A DNA stretch of 64,000 nucleotides from Marinithermofilum abyssi. Lineage in GTDB: Bacteria > Bacillota > Bacilli > Thermoactinomycetales > DSM-45169. Both the position numbers and the translations under genes were made by a program. Under the pieces are notes generated by a model. It did no database searches and was not told the DNA's origin. It saw only the letters and a list, made by a program, of their open reading frames with translations. Positions 1 to 9,229 of this stretch are shown in pieces (within the stretch, counting starts at the first letter, position 1; each line of letters begins with the position of its first letter). The stretch covers positions 144,734 through 208,733 of the forward strand of contig NZ_BMHQ01000004.1 in assembly GCF_014641195.1 (NCBI RefSeq), given 5' to 3'.

Positions 1-177
1 CAGAGCATGGTGTTGTTCTTCCGCCCGCCGGGTGTCGATCCCTTCTTCGCGGAAGCGGGCCTGCACTTGATTGATTACCTGGTCGATGCGGAGATGGTGG
101 GGTGGACAGAGAACCACCCTTTTTAACGGATCGTATTCGCTCCAACAGACAGCGGGGGTCCAGATGTCTCGGATCAT
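1..177 (-). CDS. Dimethylarginine dimethylaminohydrolase / amidinotransferase family protein, N-terminal part
   Basis: This is the first 59 codons of a gene that runs off the left edge. The protein starts MIRDIWTPAVCWSEYDPLKR and continues with VVLCPP, then a helix rich in Arg and Glu. The pattern W-S-E-x-x-x-L-K-x-V-V-x-C-P-P is typical of the start of dimethylargininase-like members of the amidinotransferase (pentein) fold. Family members hydrolyse the guanidine group of arginine derivatives with a catalytic Cys near the C-terminus, which lies outside the window. The start is supported by a good ribosome binding site, CGGAGG, seven bases upstream. Whether this is a true dimethylargininase, an arginine deiminase relative or another pentein cannot be told from this part. 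Confidence 0.7.
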   Translation of the reverse strand, partial: MIRDIWTPAVCWSEYDPLKRVVLCPPHHLRIDQVINQVQARFREEGIDTRRAEEQHHAL

Positions 178-397
178 AACGGGGCCTCCGTTTTTTGGGG
201 ATGATGGTGCCAATACCTCTTCCCTTTTAAAATAACTGGAATGATACTCATCTATACCCCGTCTGAATGCCTGGTAGCCCCTCCAATACCTCCTCGGTGC
301 TTACTACCGTTGCAAACATACCATGTAGGCTCGCCAAATGAATCGGATGAATTTCTTCTGCTTTGAGATATTTGAGTACAGTTTGAGAAGAGCGGAG

Positions 398-1387
398 ATG
401 AGAAGAGTGAAAAGAATCAGCGATACATCGGAAGGTTGGACGTATCAGGCAGGAATCATCATGGCTGTTTTAGGCGCGGTACTAACCTCTCTCAAAGCAG
501 TGTTTATGAAATGTTTACTGAACGACGGGGTGTCACCGATCGACATCGTCTTTTGGAGAATGGTACTGGCGGTGCCATTGCTTTGGATGGTTTATTTGCT
601 GTGCCGTTCCCGGTTGCAATCGGCGGGGAGTTCCGGGGCAAAAGATCTTTTTATCGTTGTGATCGCCGGCTTGGCAGGCTTTTTTGCCTCTCCGTTGTTG
701 GATATATTCGGACTCGAATCGACCTCCGTTTCTCTGGAGCGCATTTTATTGTTTAGCTATCCGGTTTTTGTGTTTTTGGCGGAGATCACCCTCGGTAAAC
801 GCAGAGCGACGTGGATGGAAAGTCTCCTGGTTTTGCTGGTGATGACCGGTGTGTTTCTAACCATCGGAGGCTTTCATCCAGCTGTATTTCGTTCAAACGG
901 TTACGGGTCAGCGTTGATCATTGCTGCTTCTCTCCTGTTTGCTTTATACCTGTTACTGTCCCAACAGGTGATCCATCGGGTGGGGAGCATTCGCTTCACG
1001 GTTTTCTCCGAAACAGTGGCCACTGTTGCCCTCATCGGTTTCGAAGGCTATCGCGTAGGGACGGGGACTCCCTTTCCGCGATACGATATGAACGTGTATA
1101 TCTGGATTACGGTGATTGCCATTTTCTCAACGGTGCTGCCCTTTTTCCTGTTGGCGGAAGGCATCAAGCGAATCGGTGCAGGGAGTGTATCGATGATTGG
1201 TGCGGTCGGTCCTGTTTCCGTCACGTTACTCGACCCCCTCTTTTTTAAAGAAAGCTTGTCAGGCAGCCAGTGGATGGGGTGCATCCTGATTATAGCTTGC
1301 ATCTACTTATTGGAACGAAACCGAGCAAGCGCCAGGAAGGGACCGGAAGCGGTGCCCTTCCAAAAGGAAGTGAGCCGCTCCAGTTGA
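398..1387 (+). CDS. EamA/DMT-family transporter
   Basis: About 330 residues with ten predicted hydrophobic segments in two EamA-like halves. The first segment begins at GIIMAVLGAVLTSLKAVFMK, followed by the usual motif P-x-D-I-V-F-W-R-M in the first half. DMT proteins of this size export or import small metabolites such as amino acids or sugars across the cytoplasmic membrane; the substrate cannot be inferred. The start is uncertain. The frame is open from an ATG at 338, but an ATG at 398 or a GTG at 407 lies closer to the purine-rich GAGCGGAG and to the first membrane helix. It stands alone, with no clear operon partner, and ends about 30 bases before the convergent recombinase pseudogene. 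Confidence 0.8.
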   Translation: MRRVKRISDTSEGWTYQAGIIMAVLGAVLTSLKAVFMKCLLNDGVSPIDIVFWRMVLAVPLLWMVYLLCRSRLQSAGSSGAKDLFIVVIAGLAGFFASPLLDIFGLESTSVSLERILLFSYPVFVFLAEITLGKRRATWMESLLVLLVMTGVFLTIGGFHPAVFRSNGYGSALIIAASLLFALYLLLSQQVIHRVGSIRFTVFSETVATVALIGFEGYRVGTGTPFPRYDMNVYIWITVIAIFSTVLPFFLLAEGIKRIGAGSVSMIGAVGPVSVTLLDPLFFKESLSGSQWMGCILIIACIYLLERNRASARKGPEAVPFQKEVSRSS

Positions 1388-2846
1388 AGGGTGGACATTT
1401 TTTAATTCTAATTTTTCAATAAAGAATGATTTTTTGATATAAGTATGTGTTCACATCATCTTGACGATGTGTACTCAATCCTATACCCCTTTTTATGCCC
1501 AACAATTCATCCAACGGGCCGACACACGTAACTTCACATTCGCCTGTTTCTTCGTTTGAATCGATGATCACTTTCTCTACAAGAAGGTTAACCATCTTTT
1601 TCCGTTCTTCAAAAGGAACTTGGTTAGGATCGCTTAGGTTATCCAGGATGCCCTTCGCCGTGGAGAGAAGGTTTTGAGCTTGTTCCTTCCCTTCCTCCTT
1701 CCGCCTCCTTTTGACTTCAAGTGTTTCGTAAACTTCAAGCTCCTGTTTGTACCTTTCGACTTCCTTGTCTATCTCTTGGATGTCATGGATCATTTCTTCC
1801 TCACTGATGACATCTCGACGAAACATGATCTTTACCTTCTCTTTTTCTTTCTTCTTCTTATCCATTGCACTTTTAATGGAATCCATATATTTGCCGTAGG
1901 GCGTTTCGTCTGCTTGGCTCTGCTCTTCGATTCGCTTCACTAAACTCTGAGGATCGCGAAGGACATGGACAATCAGACCCCATACATAGTTATCCAGATG
2001 CTCCGTCTTTATGTTTTTCGATGGGATCGTTCCACATTACTTCCATATTTTCTTGGATATTGGTTCGGGCAACGATAATGCAGGTACTTTTTCCGCTCTC
2101 CCGTTATCTTGTCCATTCTTCCCGAGTATGTTGTTGACTGCCATGTGCGACCACATTTCGCACATTTGATCATGGATCTTAGAAGAAAAGGGTATTTTCG
2201 ATTTCCACCAGCATACGTTTTGTTTTTATTCCTTTGTTTTTCGGCCAACTCAAAGGTTGCCTCATCTATAATCGCCGGCACCTTGACACAAATCCAATCC
2301 GCTGGATCACGAAAGGAATACATGTACTTCTTATTCCCTGTCGCTGTTTTCTCGCCTTGCACTCTCTTCCTCTGTCTTCGATTGTAGTAATAACGGCCGA
2401 TGTAGATCTCAGAACTCAAAATCCTGCTGATGGAAGTTTGGTTCCATGTGTTCGAGCGTTTGGGCCTCGCTCCCAGCTGATATAGCCTGTTTCCAATCTC
2501 TCGTATCGTCAATTTGTCATAAATATACCAGTTATAAATGAGATGGACGTACTTGGCTTCCTCTTCGTTTATTAACAGTTGACCGTCCTTGTAGTCATAC
2601 CCATATGGAGAAACTCTCATCGGCATAATCTTATGATTCGATTCAACAGCCTTGATCCGACCACGGGTTGTCCTCTTTTTAACATACTTGCGTAAGAAGT
2701 CTCCCGCTTCTATAAGCGGTGAGATGAATTACGCGTCAGACGAGGGAGGGGTGTTGCCCCTCTCGCAAGTCTGACCATTTTTTGTTCTCAAAATCATTTG
2801 TCGCCTATACCTTCACCTTGATATATAATCAGTATTAGGTGATGAA

Positions 2847-3266
2847 ATGGCTGATATAGAGAGAAAATTGGATAGCAATAATCATTCAGTATTTTTGATG
2901 TACTATCACTTAGTCCTTGTGATCAAATATCGAAAAAAGGTACTGGATGATCCGATTTCCATTCGTGCGAAGGAAATCTTTGAGTATATTGCACCAAAGT
3001 ACAATATCACTCTACAAGAATGGAATCACGATCAAGATCATGTCCATATCTTATTCAAAGGACATCCGAATTTGGAATTGTCGAAGTTTATCAATGCCTA
3101 TAAAAGTGCTTCCTCCCGCTTGTTGAAAAAAGAGTTTCCAGACATCCGAAAAAAGTTATGGAAAGAATATTTCTGGTCGAGAAGCTTCTGCTTATTGACA
3201 ACAGGAGGAGCTCCCATGGAAATCATCAAAAAATACATTGAATCACAGGGACAGAAAGCGAGGTGA
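2847..3266 (+). CDS. tnpA: IS200/IS605 transposase TnpA (Y1 HUH family)
   Basis: A 139-residue single-strand transposase. It shows the HUH metal-binding motif DHVHILF (His65 and His67), and the catalytic tyrosine is most likely Tyr130 in KKYIESQ. The segment WKEYFWSRSFCLLTTGGAP is typical of the family. These enzymes act as dimers, recognise the subterminal hairpins and move the element as a single-strand circle during replication. The length is normal for the family (about 130-155 residues). The gene lies just inside the left end and is followed after four bases by tnpB. No lesion is visible. Confidence 0.95.
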   Translation: MADIERKLDSNNHSVFLMYYHLVLVIKYRKKVLDDPISIRAKEIFEYIAPKYNITLQEWNHDQDHVHILFKGHPNLELSKFINAYKSASSRLLKKEFPDIRKKLWKEYFWSRSFCLLTTGGAPMEIIKKYIESQGQKAR

Positions 3267-3270
3267 AACC

Positions 3271-4449
3271 ATGCTACGGGCGAAAAAAGTTCATTTCCGT
3301 GCATCCCCATCCGATATCCATCGTCTCTTTGCCTGTAATCGTGAATCAGCAGCGGTTTGGAACCAATGTCTGCAACTATCCAGACAATATTATCTCGATC
3401 ATCAAAAATGGATCTCCAAATCGGAATTACAAAAAGCGACCAAAGGACGATTTCATCTACATAGCCAATCGATTCAAGCGGTTTGTCACAAGTACCTATT
3501 CGCCAGGGATTCTGCACACCAAGCGATCCAAAAAGGAATGAAAACCGCTCGTTATCCCTACAAGAACAAGGCCCATTATAATACGAAATGGGCAAAAGAT
3601 GGTTTCAGGATTGATGTCAATGGGAAGATTGAGCTATCGATGGGGATCCACGGAGGAAAACGGGAAAAACCGATTGTTGTATACACCAAGAATCTACCGC
3701 AGGGGAAAATCAAAGAAATCGAACTTTGCTATGATCACGGACTTTACCTCTCTGTCGCCTTTGAAGATGGAAAAGAGAATCAACCCTATGCGAAGAAACA
3801 ATCTTTAGGAGTCGATCTCGGTGAAATCCACACGATTGCCGCTTTCGCGGAAAGCGGAGAAGCTTTGATCATCACCGGTCGTAAAGTGCGCTCCATTCAC
3901 CGCCTCCGCAACAAGAAGTTGAGCCAGATTCAGCGTCTTCAGTCCAAGTGTAAAAAGGGTTCGCGTCAGTGGAAAAAGTATCAGAAAGCAAAACGGTATG
4001 TGCTTTCCAAATCCGAGAAACAACTTCAAGATGCTCTCCATAAAACGACAAAGCAGTTTGTCGATTGGTGTGTCAAACAGTCCGTGTCGGATGTCCACAT
4101 GGGAAACCCTGAAGGCGTACAGAGAAAGACGCGAAAGAAAAAGAAAGCCACGCGAAAACAAGCACAGCGTCTGTCCAACTGGTCATTTGGAAAAGTAAAA
4201 AAGTACCTGCAATACAAGTTAGCCGTGATGGGAATCCACCTTCATGAAATCGATGAATCGTATACCAGTCAGACATGTCCTGTCTGCAAGAGGAGAAAGA
4301 AAGTCTCTTTTAGAAACTACCGCTGCTCCTGTGGATACCAAGAACATCGAGACACGCATGGAGCGAGAAATATTCTAGCCAAATCGCTCTATGGAGAAAT
4401 TCGGCATCTCGAAGTTTCCACGAAGCAAACGTATCTACGGATCGCCTAA
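3271..4449 (+). CDS. tnpB: RNA-guided endonuclease TnpB of an IS200/IS605 element
   Basis: A 392-residue TnpB, the RuvC-type RNA-guided nuclease related to Cas12. The three acidic residues appear conserved: Asp182 in GVDLGEIHT, Glu281 in NPEGV and Asp361 in DTHGARNI. Just before the last lies a zinc ribbon with C-P-V-C and C-S-C pairs. The start chosen is ATG at 3271 (MLRAKKVHFRAS); the frame is open from 3238, inside tnpA, but that region is not TnpB-like. Relatives use a guide RNA from the right end of the element to cut the empty donor site and so help retain the insertion. All motifs are present, so activity is plausible. Confidence 0.95.
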   Translation: MLRAKKVHFRASPSDIHRLFACNRESAAVWNQCLQLSRQYYLDHQKWISKSELQKATKGRFHLHSQSIQAVCHKYLFARDSAHQAIQKGMKTARYPYKNKAHYNTKWAKDGFRIDVNGKIELSMGIHGGKREKPIVVYTKNLPQGKIKEIELCYDHGLYLSVAFEDGKENQPYAKKQSLGVDLGEIHTIAAFAESGEALIITGRKVRSIHRLRNKKLSQIQRLQSKCKKGSRQWKKYQKAKRYVLSKSEKQLQDALHKTTKQFVDWCVKQSVSDVHMGNPEGVQRKTRKKKKATRKQAQRLSNWSFGKVKKYLQYKLAVMGIHLHEIDESYTSQTCPVCKRRKKVSFRNYRCSCGYQEHRDTHGARNILAKSLYGEIRHLEVSTKQTYLRIA

Positions 4450-4640
4450 GCGAGAAGTAGTAGATGGTCTGTTCCGACCCGGGTACACATCGTACCTGTT
4501 GCTTACTTAGGAATCGAGATAGCTTTCCGATCACTTCGATCGAGTATAGAAGGAAAACCCTTCGATACGTGAGAGTTTCTCAGTTCTGATGGTAAGAAAC
4601 TCCCACTTCTTAGCGTTAGCGCAAGTGGGAGAGGTTCATT
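4400..4640 (+). ncRNA. Predicted TnpB guide RNA (omega RNA) region
   Basis: In IS200/IS605 elements the 3' end of tnpB and the right end encode the scaffold of the TnpB guide RNA, with the guide taken from the flanking DNA. Here about 190 bases follow the tnpB stop and end in the right-end hairpin (CCCACTT and AAGTGGG). The guide would therefore be read from the recombinase gene just beyond 4640. This is inferred from position and family knowledge; the RNA boundaries cannot be read from the sequence. Confidence 0.4.
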
Positions 4641-5115
4641 CATAGACAACTCGTACTGAGCTATGGCGGACTGCATATTAAAAAACAATTGCCCTTCTGG
4701 TGTATCTTTGTATTCTGTGTCTACAAACCATAGCTCCACATCGTTCTGGTCAATTTCTTTACATACCAGAAGTTTGTCCACTAGGTTACGGCTAAGACGA
4801 TCAGGATGAGTACAAACAATGTGAGTGATGCTTTTCTTTTGAATATCTTCCCTCAGTCGGTTCATTTCTGGCTGATCGATGTCTTCACCGGACACCCCTG
4901 CTTCTTTATACACTTCAATTTCTCCTGCCAGCCCTAATTCATGTATCTTCTTCTGACATAGTCCTATTTGTCCGTCTAAACTCGTACCTTCCATGCCTGA
5001 AGCCCCGTTGACACCCGAGCATAGACAGCAATCGTCATAGAGATACCTCCGTGTTCATAACAATTTGTCCGTATTATAAACACGAATGGACGACTGAAAA
5101 TAAATAAAAGACTGG

Positions 5116-5259
5116 CTACTTGCCATCCTCATTCATCTGTTTGATCGCCATTTCGATGATGAGATCGAGGACTCTGTCAAAGTGTTCCTTTTCTGTATGG
5201 GATAGTTCTTTACCATAAAACGACTTATAGGGACGATAACGAAAAATGGGTCGTTTCAC
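5116..5259 (-). CDS. 47-residue basic protein upstream of the recombinase
   Basis: A short ORF with a GTG start at 5259 encodes 47 residues beginning VKRPIFRYRPYKSFYGKELS and ending in a helix-like segment with Ile, Met and Gln. Upstream is a GGGGGTGATGGG ribosome binding site. The stop lies 77 bases before the recombinase start on the same strand, so both could be in one transcript. I do not recognise the family. The strongly basic, aromatic N-terminus and the acidic/hydrophobic C-terminus suggest a small DNA-binding or accessory protein, for example a recombination directionality factor, but this is only an inference from position and composition. Confidence 0.5.
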   Translation of the reverse strand: MKRPIFRYRPYKSFYGKELSHTEKEHFDRVLDLIIEMAIKQMNEDGK

Positions 5260-5332
5260 CCCATCACCCCCATTTTGACATGCCTCGGTTCACTTTATTC
5301 AAGAAAAAAATTGTCCTATGACGATGGACAAC

Positions 5333-5360
5333 AAAAAAAGGCGTCCCATTCGGAACGCCT
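5333..5360 (-). terminator. Rho-independent terminator, minus strand
   Basis: Stem AGGCGT (5339-5344) with ACGCCT (5355-5360); on the minus strand it is followed by a run of seven T. It lies about 130 bases after the end of the secreted-protein pseudogene at 5493 and fits termination of that transcript. Confidence 0.75.
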
Positions 5361-5492
5361 AAGGTTTCTACTTTTTATGAAAGTGGCTCCCCGTATGAGG
5401 AGCCGTTGATGTTTCAGATCCGGCCGTGTAAGGATGGAATAGTGACACGGATCACCCAGTGAAAAGCTGTATTTTGACCCTAAAATGCAGGG

Positions 5493-6419
5493 TTAGCGGT
5501 TGGTCGATTCATATACCAGCAAGGATGCGTCATCGTCATCCGGTACGGCATAAAGTCTCAATCCTTGACCGGAAGATTGCAAGAACACCGGATTACAGGT
5601 AAGGACATGCCCTTGTGGGAAAACTCCGTTACAGGTACTTCGTGAATCATATCCAGCGTTTTAGAGTCAAGTAAAGCCAATCCGCCCAACTCATAGTGTT
5701 TGGAGTTTGCGCTGGTGGGCAGTTCAGAAATACCACTGCAGACCATTTTACCTTGACCTACATTTTCACAATCCTGGTAATCGATAAAGTGACTGGGGTT
5801 GTTTTTCTTAAGCAGTTGTTGGCCTTGTTCATTCCACTGATAAAACTTGCGCGATCCCCAACTAACACCCGTGATTTTTCCATTTTGATCGACTAGACCG
5901 CCGATGTGGTCATCGACATGGAACGCTTTTTCTGCCTTCATCGTCTTGGGATCCACTTTGTAGACAATGGATTGACTGTCGGGGTTCGGCGACAGGCACC
6001 CAAATGGACTTACCGTCGAATGCAATCCCACCCGGGTGATATATGTCTCCTTCACCAAGACGAATGTCCTTCACCAATTTACCCTGCTTGTCAAAGACAA
6101 ACAGGTGACCGATGCCTTTTCCAGGGGTACGGTCATAGCCGTTTTGGGGTTGTTCATATTTTACCGGCTTTTCGAGGATTTCCACTGAGGACATGTAATA
6201 AAGATCTCCGATCTTGGTCATACCTTGTGGATAATAGACGTCGAATTGGAGAGGAATCTTGTCTTCTTGTACCCACTTCGTGTCACGGGATAGTTGTTGG
6301 AATCGATCGGACAGTCCTTGTGCTTCCGACGTAGCGTTGTCCGATTGTGCCAAAACGATGGTAGTGGATAAGGTAGCAATCACAAGAATTGCAGCGACTA
6401 TGGATACGATTTTTCGCAC
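5493..6419 (-). pseudogene. Secreted protein of unknown function (DUF6454-like), two frameshifts
   Basis: The gene starts with GTG at 6419 behind AAGGAAGTGG and encodes a clear signal peptide (MRKIVSIVAAILVIATLS, then TTIVLAQ). The mature part has KIPLQFDVYYPQGM and IGDLYYMSSVEI, then a GHLFVFDKQGKLV strand, which resembles the secreted beta-propeller-like family DUF6454 as I remember it; the name is tentative. A missing base near 5995 shifts the frame after SIWVPVAE; the protein goes on with PDSQSIVYKVDPKTMKAEKA. A second missing base near 5612 shifts it again, after which NPVFLQSSGQGLRLYAVPDD runs to a natural stop at 5493. Restored, the protein would have about 309 residues. Either the gene is decaying or the assembly has two indel errors. 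Confidence 0.75.
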
Positions 6420-6781
6420 AATGACCCACTTCCTTTATACTATGTTTCAGTCCGATATTACCTTATTTTAGGAGAATCGCTTATACATTACCAGATGAAT
6501 ATGAAGAGGGTTTTAACAATCATTAAACAATGCATGGGTGAATGATATCTTCGGCTTCGATTGATTAACACAATCAGTGGATCGATGTAACAAGAAAAAG
6601 ACCTACCTTCACAAGGGAGACCATTGAGCCAAGTTTCGCCGATGCAAAAGAACTTCATGGTTTCCGATACGGCACATAGGAGGAGTCTTGCCAAGGTCTC
6701 CGAGCCGCGTGGGCCCCAAACATAAAAAATGGCCCCGCTCTTCTTGGGGTAAGGATCTTGTTATGTTGTTAAAACCTTATG

Positions 6782-6826
6782 AAAAACCGCCTCCAACCCT
6801 TGGTATAGCAGGGAAGAGGCGGTTTT
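6782..6826 (-). terminator. Strong hairpin terminator downstream of the MFS gene
   Basis: Stem AAAAACCGCCTC (6782-6793) with GAGGCGGTTTT (6816-6826). The A-rich left arm gives a T run on the minus strand, and the T-rich right arm gives one on the plus strand, so it can act both ways. It closes the minus-strand operon ending at 6878. The stretch 6480-6780 shows no convincing gene. Confidence 0.8.
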
Positions 6827-6877
6827 GGATATTATATGGAAATAATCTTCACAAAAGGTCCTTTTATCCCAGAAAAC

Positions 6878-8128
6878 CTACATCGCCGTCTCTTTGGTCC
6901 GGTGACCGGGAGCGGAGGACCGTGCCATGATCCATGTGATCAAGGCAGCAAGCATAAGTGAAACCGCCAGCAAATAAAAACCCGCATGGTAATGACCGGT
7001 CGTGTCTTTCAACATCCCCACGAATTTGGGACCGAAGTAACCGCCCAAATTGCCGACCGCATTTTGCAGACCCATGGCTGCCCCGGCTACGGAAGCGGGA
7101 AACGTGGCGGTGGGGATTGCCCACAGCGGTCCATAGGGAGCGTACACGCCCATGGCCGTGATCGACAACAGGACCATCTGCCACAAGGGAGATTCCACCC
7201 ATTGTCCTACTACCATTGCGATAGAAGCAATCAACAAGGGAATCGCCACATGCTGGATACGATTCATCCGTCGGTCGGACCATTGGGAGTTAACCACCAT
7301 GGCCACCAACGCACAAGCGAAGGGTATAGCCGTCAACCATCCCATGGCTGCGGGATCTTTCGCAAACGTGCCGACCACGCTCGGAACCCACATCGTGTAT
7401 CCGTAAAAACCGGTAATCCAGAAAAAGTACATCAACACCAAACCCCAGACCAACGGACTTAGCAGGGCACCTCTGTAACCTACCGCTTCGGTCGGCAATT
7501 GTTCCCTTCGCAACGTCTCCAGCAATTGTTTCTTTTCGTCTTCCTTCATCCATTTTGCTTCGGTTGGACGATCTTGAATCACCGCCAACCAAACGAAAGC
7601 CCAGATCAGCGGAGGCAGTCCTTCAATGATAAAGACGGCTCGCCAATCGAAATATGTCAATAACATGCCGGATAAAGGTGCCATCAACATCGCCGAAACC
7701 GGGAGACAGGACATCCATACGGCATTAGCTCGTGCCCGTTCCCGGTTGGTGAACCAGGAAGCCAACAATACTAGCACAGCCGGCCATACACCTCCTTCGG
7801 CCACGCCGAGCAAAAAGCGAACCCATTTCAGTTGCGCCTCCGTTTGTACAAGACCACAGGCGACCGATGCGATTCCCCATAACAGCATTAGGATAAAGAT
7901 CAGCTTTCTCGCCGACCAACGCGTGGCCAGAATGCCACCCGGTATCTGCAGGATCATATAGCCCCAGAAAAAAATGCCGGCGATCTCACCCGCTGCCGAA
8001 GCGGACAGGTGAAGGTCTTTCTGCATGGCCGGCAACAAGATACCGACATTGATCCGATCCATGTACGCCAACATATACATGACAAAGGCAACGGGAATAA
8101 TTCGTATCCACTTTGACACGCACATCAT
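6878..8128 (-). CDS. MFS transporter (anion:cation symporter type), probable four-carbon acid sugar uptake
   Basis: About 416 residues with twelve hydrophobic segments. The start IPVAFVMYMLAYMDRINVGI, the motif GYMILQIPGGILATRWSARK between helices 2 and 3, and the conserved central loop place it in the ACS branch of the major facilitator superfamily, which takes up hexuronates, tartrate and other organic acids. It is the last gene of the operon with a DeoR regulator, a four-carbon acid sugar kinase and PdxA2, so D-threonate or a related tetronate is the likely substrate. Two adjacent ATGs (8128 and 8125) follow GGGAGG; the second has the better spacing. The 73-base gap to pdxA2 holds a GC-rich hairpin. 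Confidence 0.85.
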   Translation of the reverse strand: MMCVSKWIRIIPVAFVMYMLAYMDRINVGILLPAMQKDLHLSASAAGEIAGIFFWGYMILQIPGGILATRWSARKLIFILMLLWGIASVACGLVQTEAQLKWVRFLLGVAEGGVWPAVLVLLASWFTNRERARANAVWMSCLPVSAMLMAPLSGMLLTYFDWRAVFIIEGLPPLIWAFVWLAVIQDRPTEAKWMKEDEKKQLLETLRREQLPTEAVGYRGALLSPLVWGLVLMYFFWITGFYGYTMWVPSVVGTFAKDPAAMGWLTAIPFACALVAMVVNSQWSDRRMNRIQHVAIPLLIASIAMVVGQWVESPLWQMVLLSITAMGVYAPYGPLWAIPTATFPASVAGAAMGLQNAVGNLGGYFGPKFVGMLKDTTGHYHAGFYLLAVSLMLAALITWIMARSSAPGHRTKETAM

Positions 8129-8180
8129 GATCCCTCCCGATCGCGGATATTGATAACGCTTACATGTTACGGGTGGCAAG

Positions 8181-8203
8181 AGGGGGGATATCCCCCCTTT
8201 TTT
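8181..8203. other. GC-rich hairpin in the pdxA2-MFS intergenic gap
   Basis: Six G and six C flank a four-base loop (GGGGGG ATAT CCCCCC), followed on the plus strand by six T. On the operon's minus strand the T run is missing, so it is not a standard terminator there. It may stabilise or process the operon message, or stop plus-strand antisense transcription. Confidence 0.5.
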
Positions 8204-9212
8204 AAACGGTTTGATATCGGTCGGCGTATGCGACCGCAGCCCGAATCGCTTCCATCATCGACACCGGCGAGGCAAGGTTGTGTCCAGCGATGTCAAAAGC
8301 GGTGCCGTGATCGACACTGGTTCGTAATATTGGCAATCCCAGCGTGATAGAGACTGTTTTTTCAAAGTCGATCATTTTGGCCGCAATATGCCCTTGATCA
8401 TGATACAAGGATAAAACGGCGTCATACTGTCCTTTCCGTGCAAAATGGAACACCGAATCGGCGGGAATGGGCCCGATGACATCCTTTCCTTCGGCCTGCG
8501 CCCGTTTCACCGCTGGATGTATCGCGTCCATCTCTTCCGTCCCCAGAAGTCCTCCTTCACCGGAGTGGGGATTAAGCCCTGCAACCGCCAGCTTGGGGGT
8601 TCCGCCCGTGAGTTGGCACAAGGATGCATAGGATCGGCGAATCCCGTTCAGGACAAAATCCGAATCTCTCATCCGCCGGCAGGCTTCCATGAGCGGCAGA
8701 TGACGGGTAAGGAAGAATATTTTGACGTTTTCGACCGAAAACATCGTCATCTCCTGTTTTGCATTCGTCAAATCGGCCAACATTTCCGTATGGCCGATGT
8801 ACGGAACGCCGGCTGCTTTCAGCGCTTCTTTGTTGATCGGAGCTGTTACCACGGCATCGATTTCTCCCTTCAGCGCCAACTCGGTCGCTTTGCGGATGTA
8901 CTCGTATGCCGCCTGTCCGCAAGTGGCTTGCACTTCCCCCATCCGCAAGCCGTCAATCTGAATATTGTCCAGATCCAATACATCCACTGTACCGTATGTG
9001 TATACTCCTTCAGCAGCATGACGAACCCGATGAAACTGCAACCAACTGCCGGTTCGTTCCTTCATCCTCTCCAATACAGGGATGGATCCGATCACGATGG
9101 GTTTGGCCGCATCGTAAAATTCCTTCTCCTGTAAAGCTTTCAGAGTGATTTCTGGCCCGATTCCCGCCGGATCTCCGATCGTGATGCCCAAAATGGGCCG
9201 TTTCTTCCCCAT
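8202..9212 (-). CDS. pdxA2: PdxA2-type 4-phosphotetronate dehydrogenase
   Basis: 336 residues of the PdxA family of NAD-dependent, divalent-metal dehydrogenases. Visible family features are ITIGDPAGIGPEITLKAL at the N-terminus, VVTAPINKEALKAAGVPYIG and the metal-binding YHDQGHIAAKMIDF, plus RTSVDHGTAFDIAG near the end. In vitamin B6 synthesis PdxA oxidises 4-phosphohydroxythreonine. The PdxA2 group instead oxidises D-threonate- or D-erythronate-4-phosphate, which then decarboxylates to dihydroxyacetone phosphate. Here it sits 17 bases behind a DtnK-type kinase and before a transporter, which is the known arrangement of the PdxA2 pathway. The start is ATG 9212 behind GGAGGAGG. Confidence 0.88.
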   Translation of the reverse strand: MGKKRPILGITIGDPAGIGPEITLKALQEKEFYDAAKPIVIGSIPVLERMKERTGSWLQFHRVRHAAEGVYTYGTVDVLDLDNIQIDGLRMGEVQATCGQAAYEYIRKATELALKGEIDAVVTAPINKEALKAAGVPYIGHTEMLADLTNAKQEMTMFSVENVKIFFLTRHLPLMEACRRMRDSDFVLNGIRRSYASLCQLTGGTPKLAVAGLNPHSGEGGLLGTEEMDAIHPAVKRAQAEGKDVIGPIPADSVFHFARKGQYDAVLSLYHDQGHIAAKMIDFEKTVSITLGLPILRTSVDHGTAFDIAGHNLASPVSMMEAIRAAVAYADRYQTV

Positions 9213-9229
9213 TTGTTTTCCTCCTCCAT

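Larger units (their letters stand above)
2681..4640 (+). mobile_element. IS200/IS605-family element with tnpA and tnpB
   Basis: The element carries tnpA and tnpB in the same direction and has subterminal imperfect palindromes rather than terminal inverted repeats, as expected of this family. The left hairpin uses CCGCTT at 2704-2709 and AAGCGG at 2714-2719. The right hairpin uses CCCACTT at 4602-4608 and AAGTGGG at 4623-4629. It sits inside a serine recombinase gene whose coding sequence can be followed on both sides. No target duplication is expected. Exact ends are uncertain by about 10 bases because the empty site is not available. Both genes look intact, so the element may be active. Confidence 0.85.
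1416..5038 (-). pseudogene. Large serine recombinase, split by an IS200/IS605 element and frameshifted twice
   Basis: On the minus strand the gene starts at an ATG at 5038 behind GGAGG and begins MTIAVYARVSTGLQA, with the catalytic Ser of the resolvase domain. A missing base near 4995 shifts the frame; the domain then continues (EGTSLDGQIGLCQKK, later DRLSRNLVDKLL and SAIAQYELS) until the transposon right end near 4640. Beyond the element it resumes at about 2680 with VKKRTTRGRIKAVESNHK, the Recombinase domain (MPMRVSPYGYDYKDGQLL) and a Cys-rich zinc ribbon (KCAKCGRTWQ). A second missing base near 2037 separates this from the coiled-coil C-terminus (LDNYVWGLIVHVLRDPQSLV, then a Lys/Glu-rich helix). 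Intact relatives integrate or excise phages, ICEs or sporulation elements. No attachment sites or cargo genes could be recognised, so the original element is probably mostly lost. Confidence 0.88.

Noticed and set aside
6488..6694. 68-codon minus-strand frame between the secreted gene and the MFS gene
   Set aside because: No ribosome binding site, unusual composition and no context.
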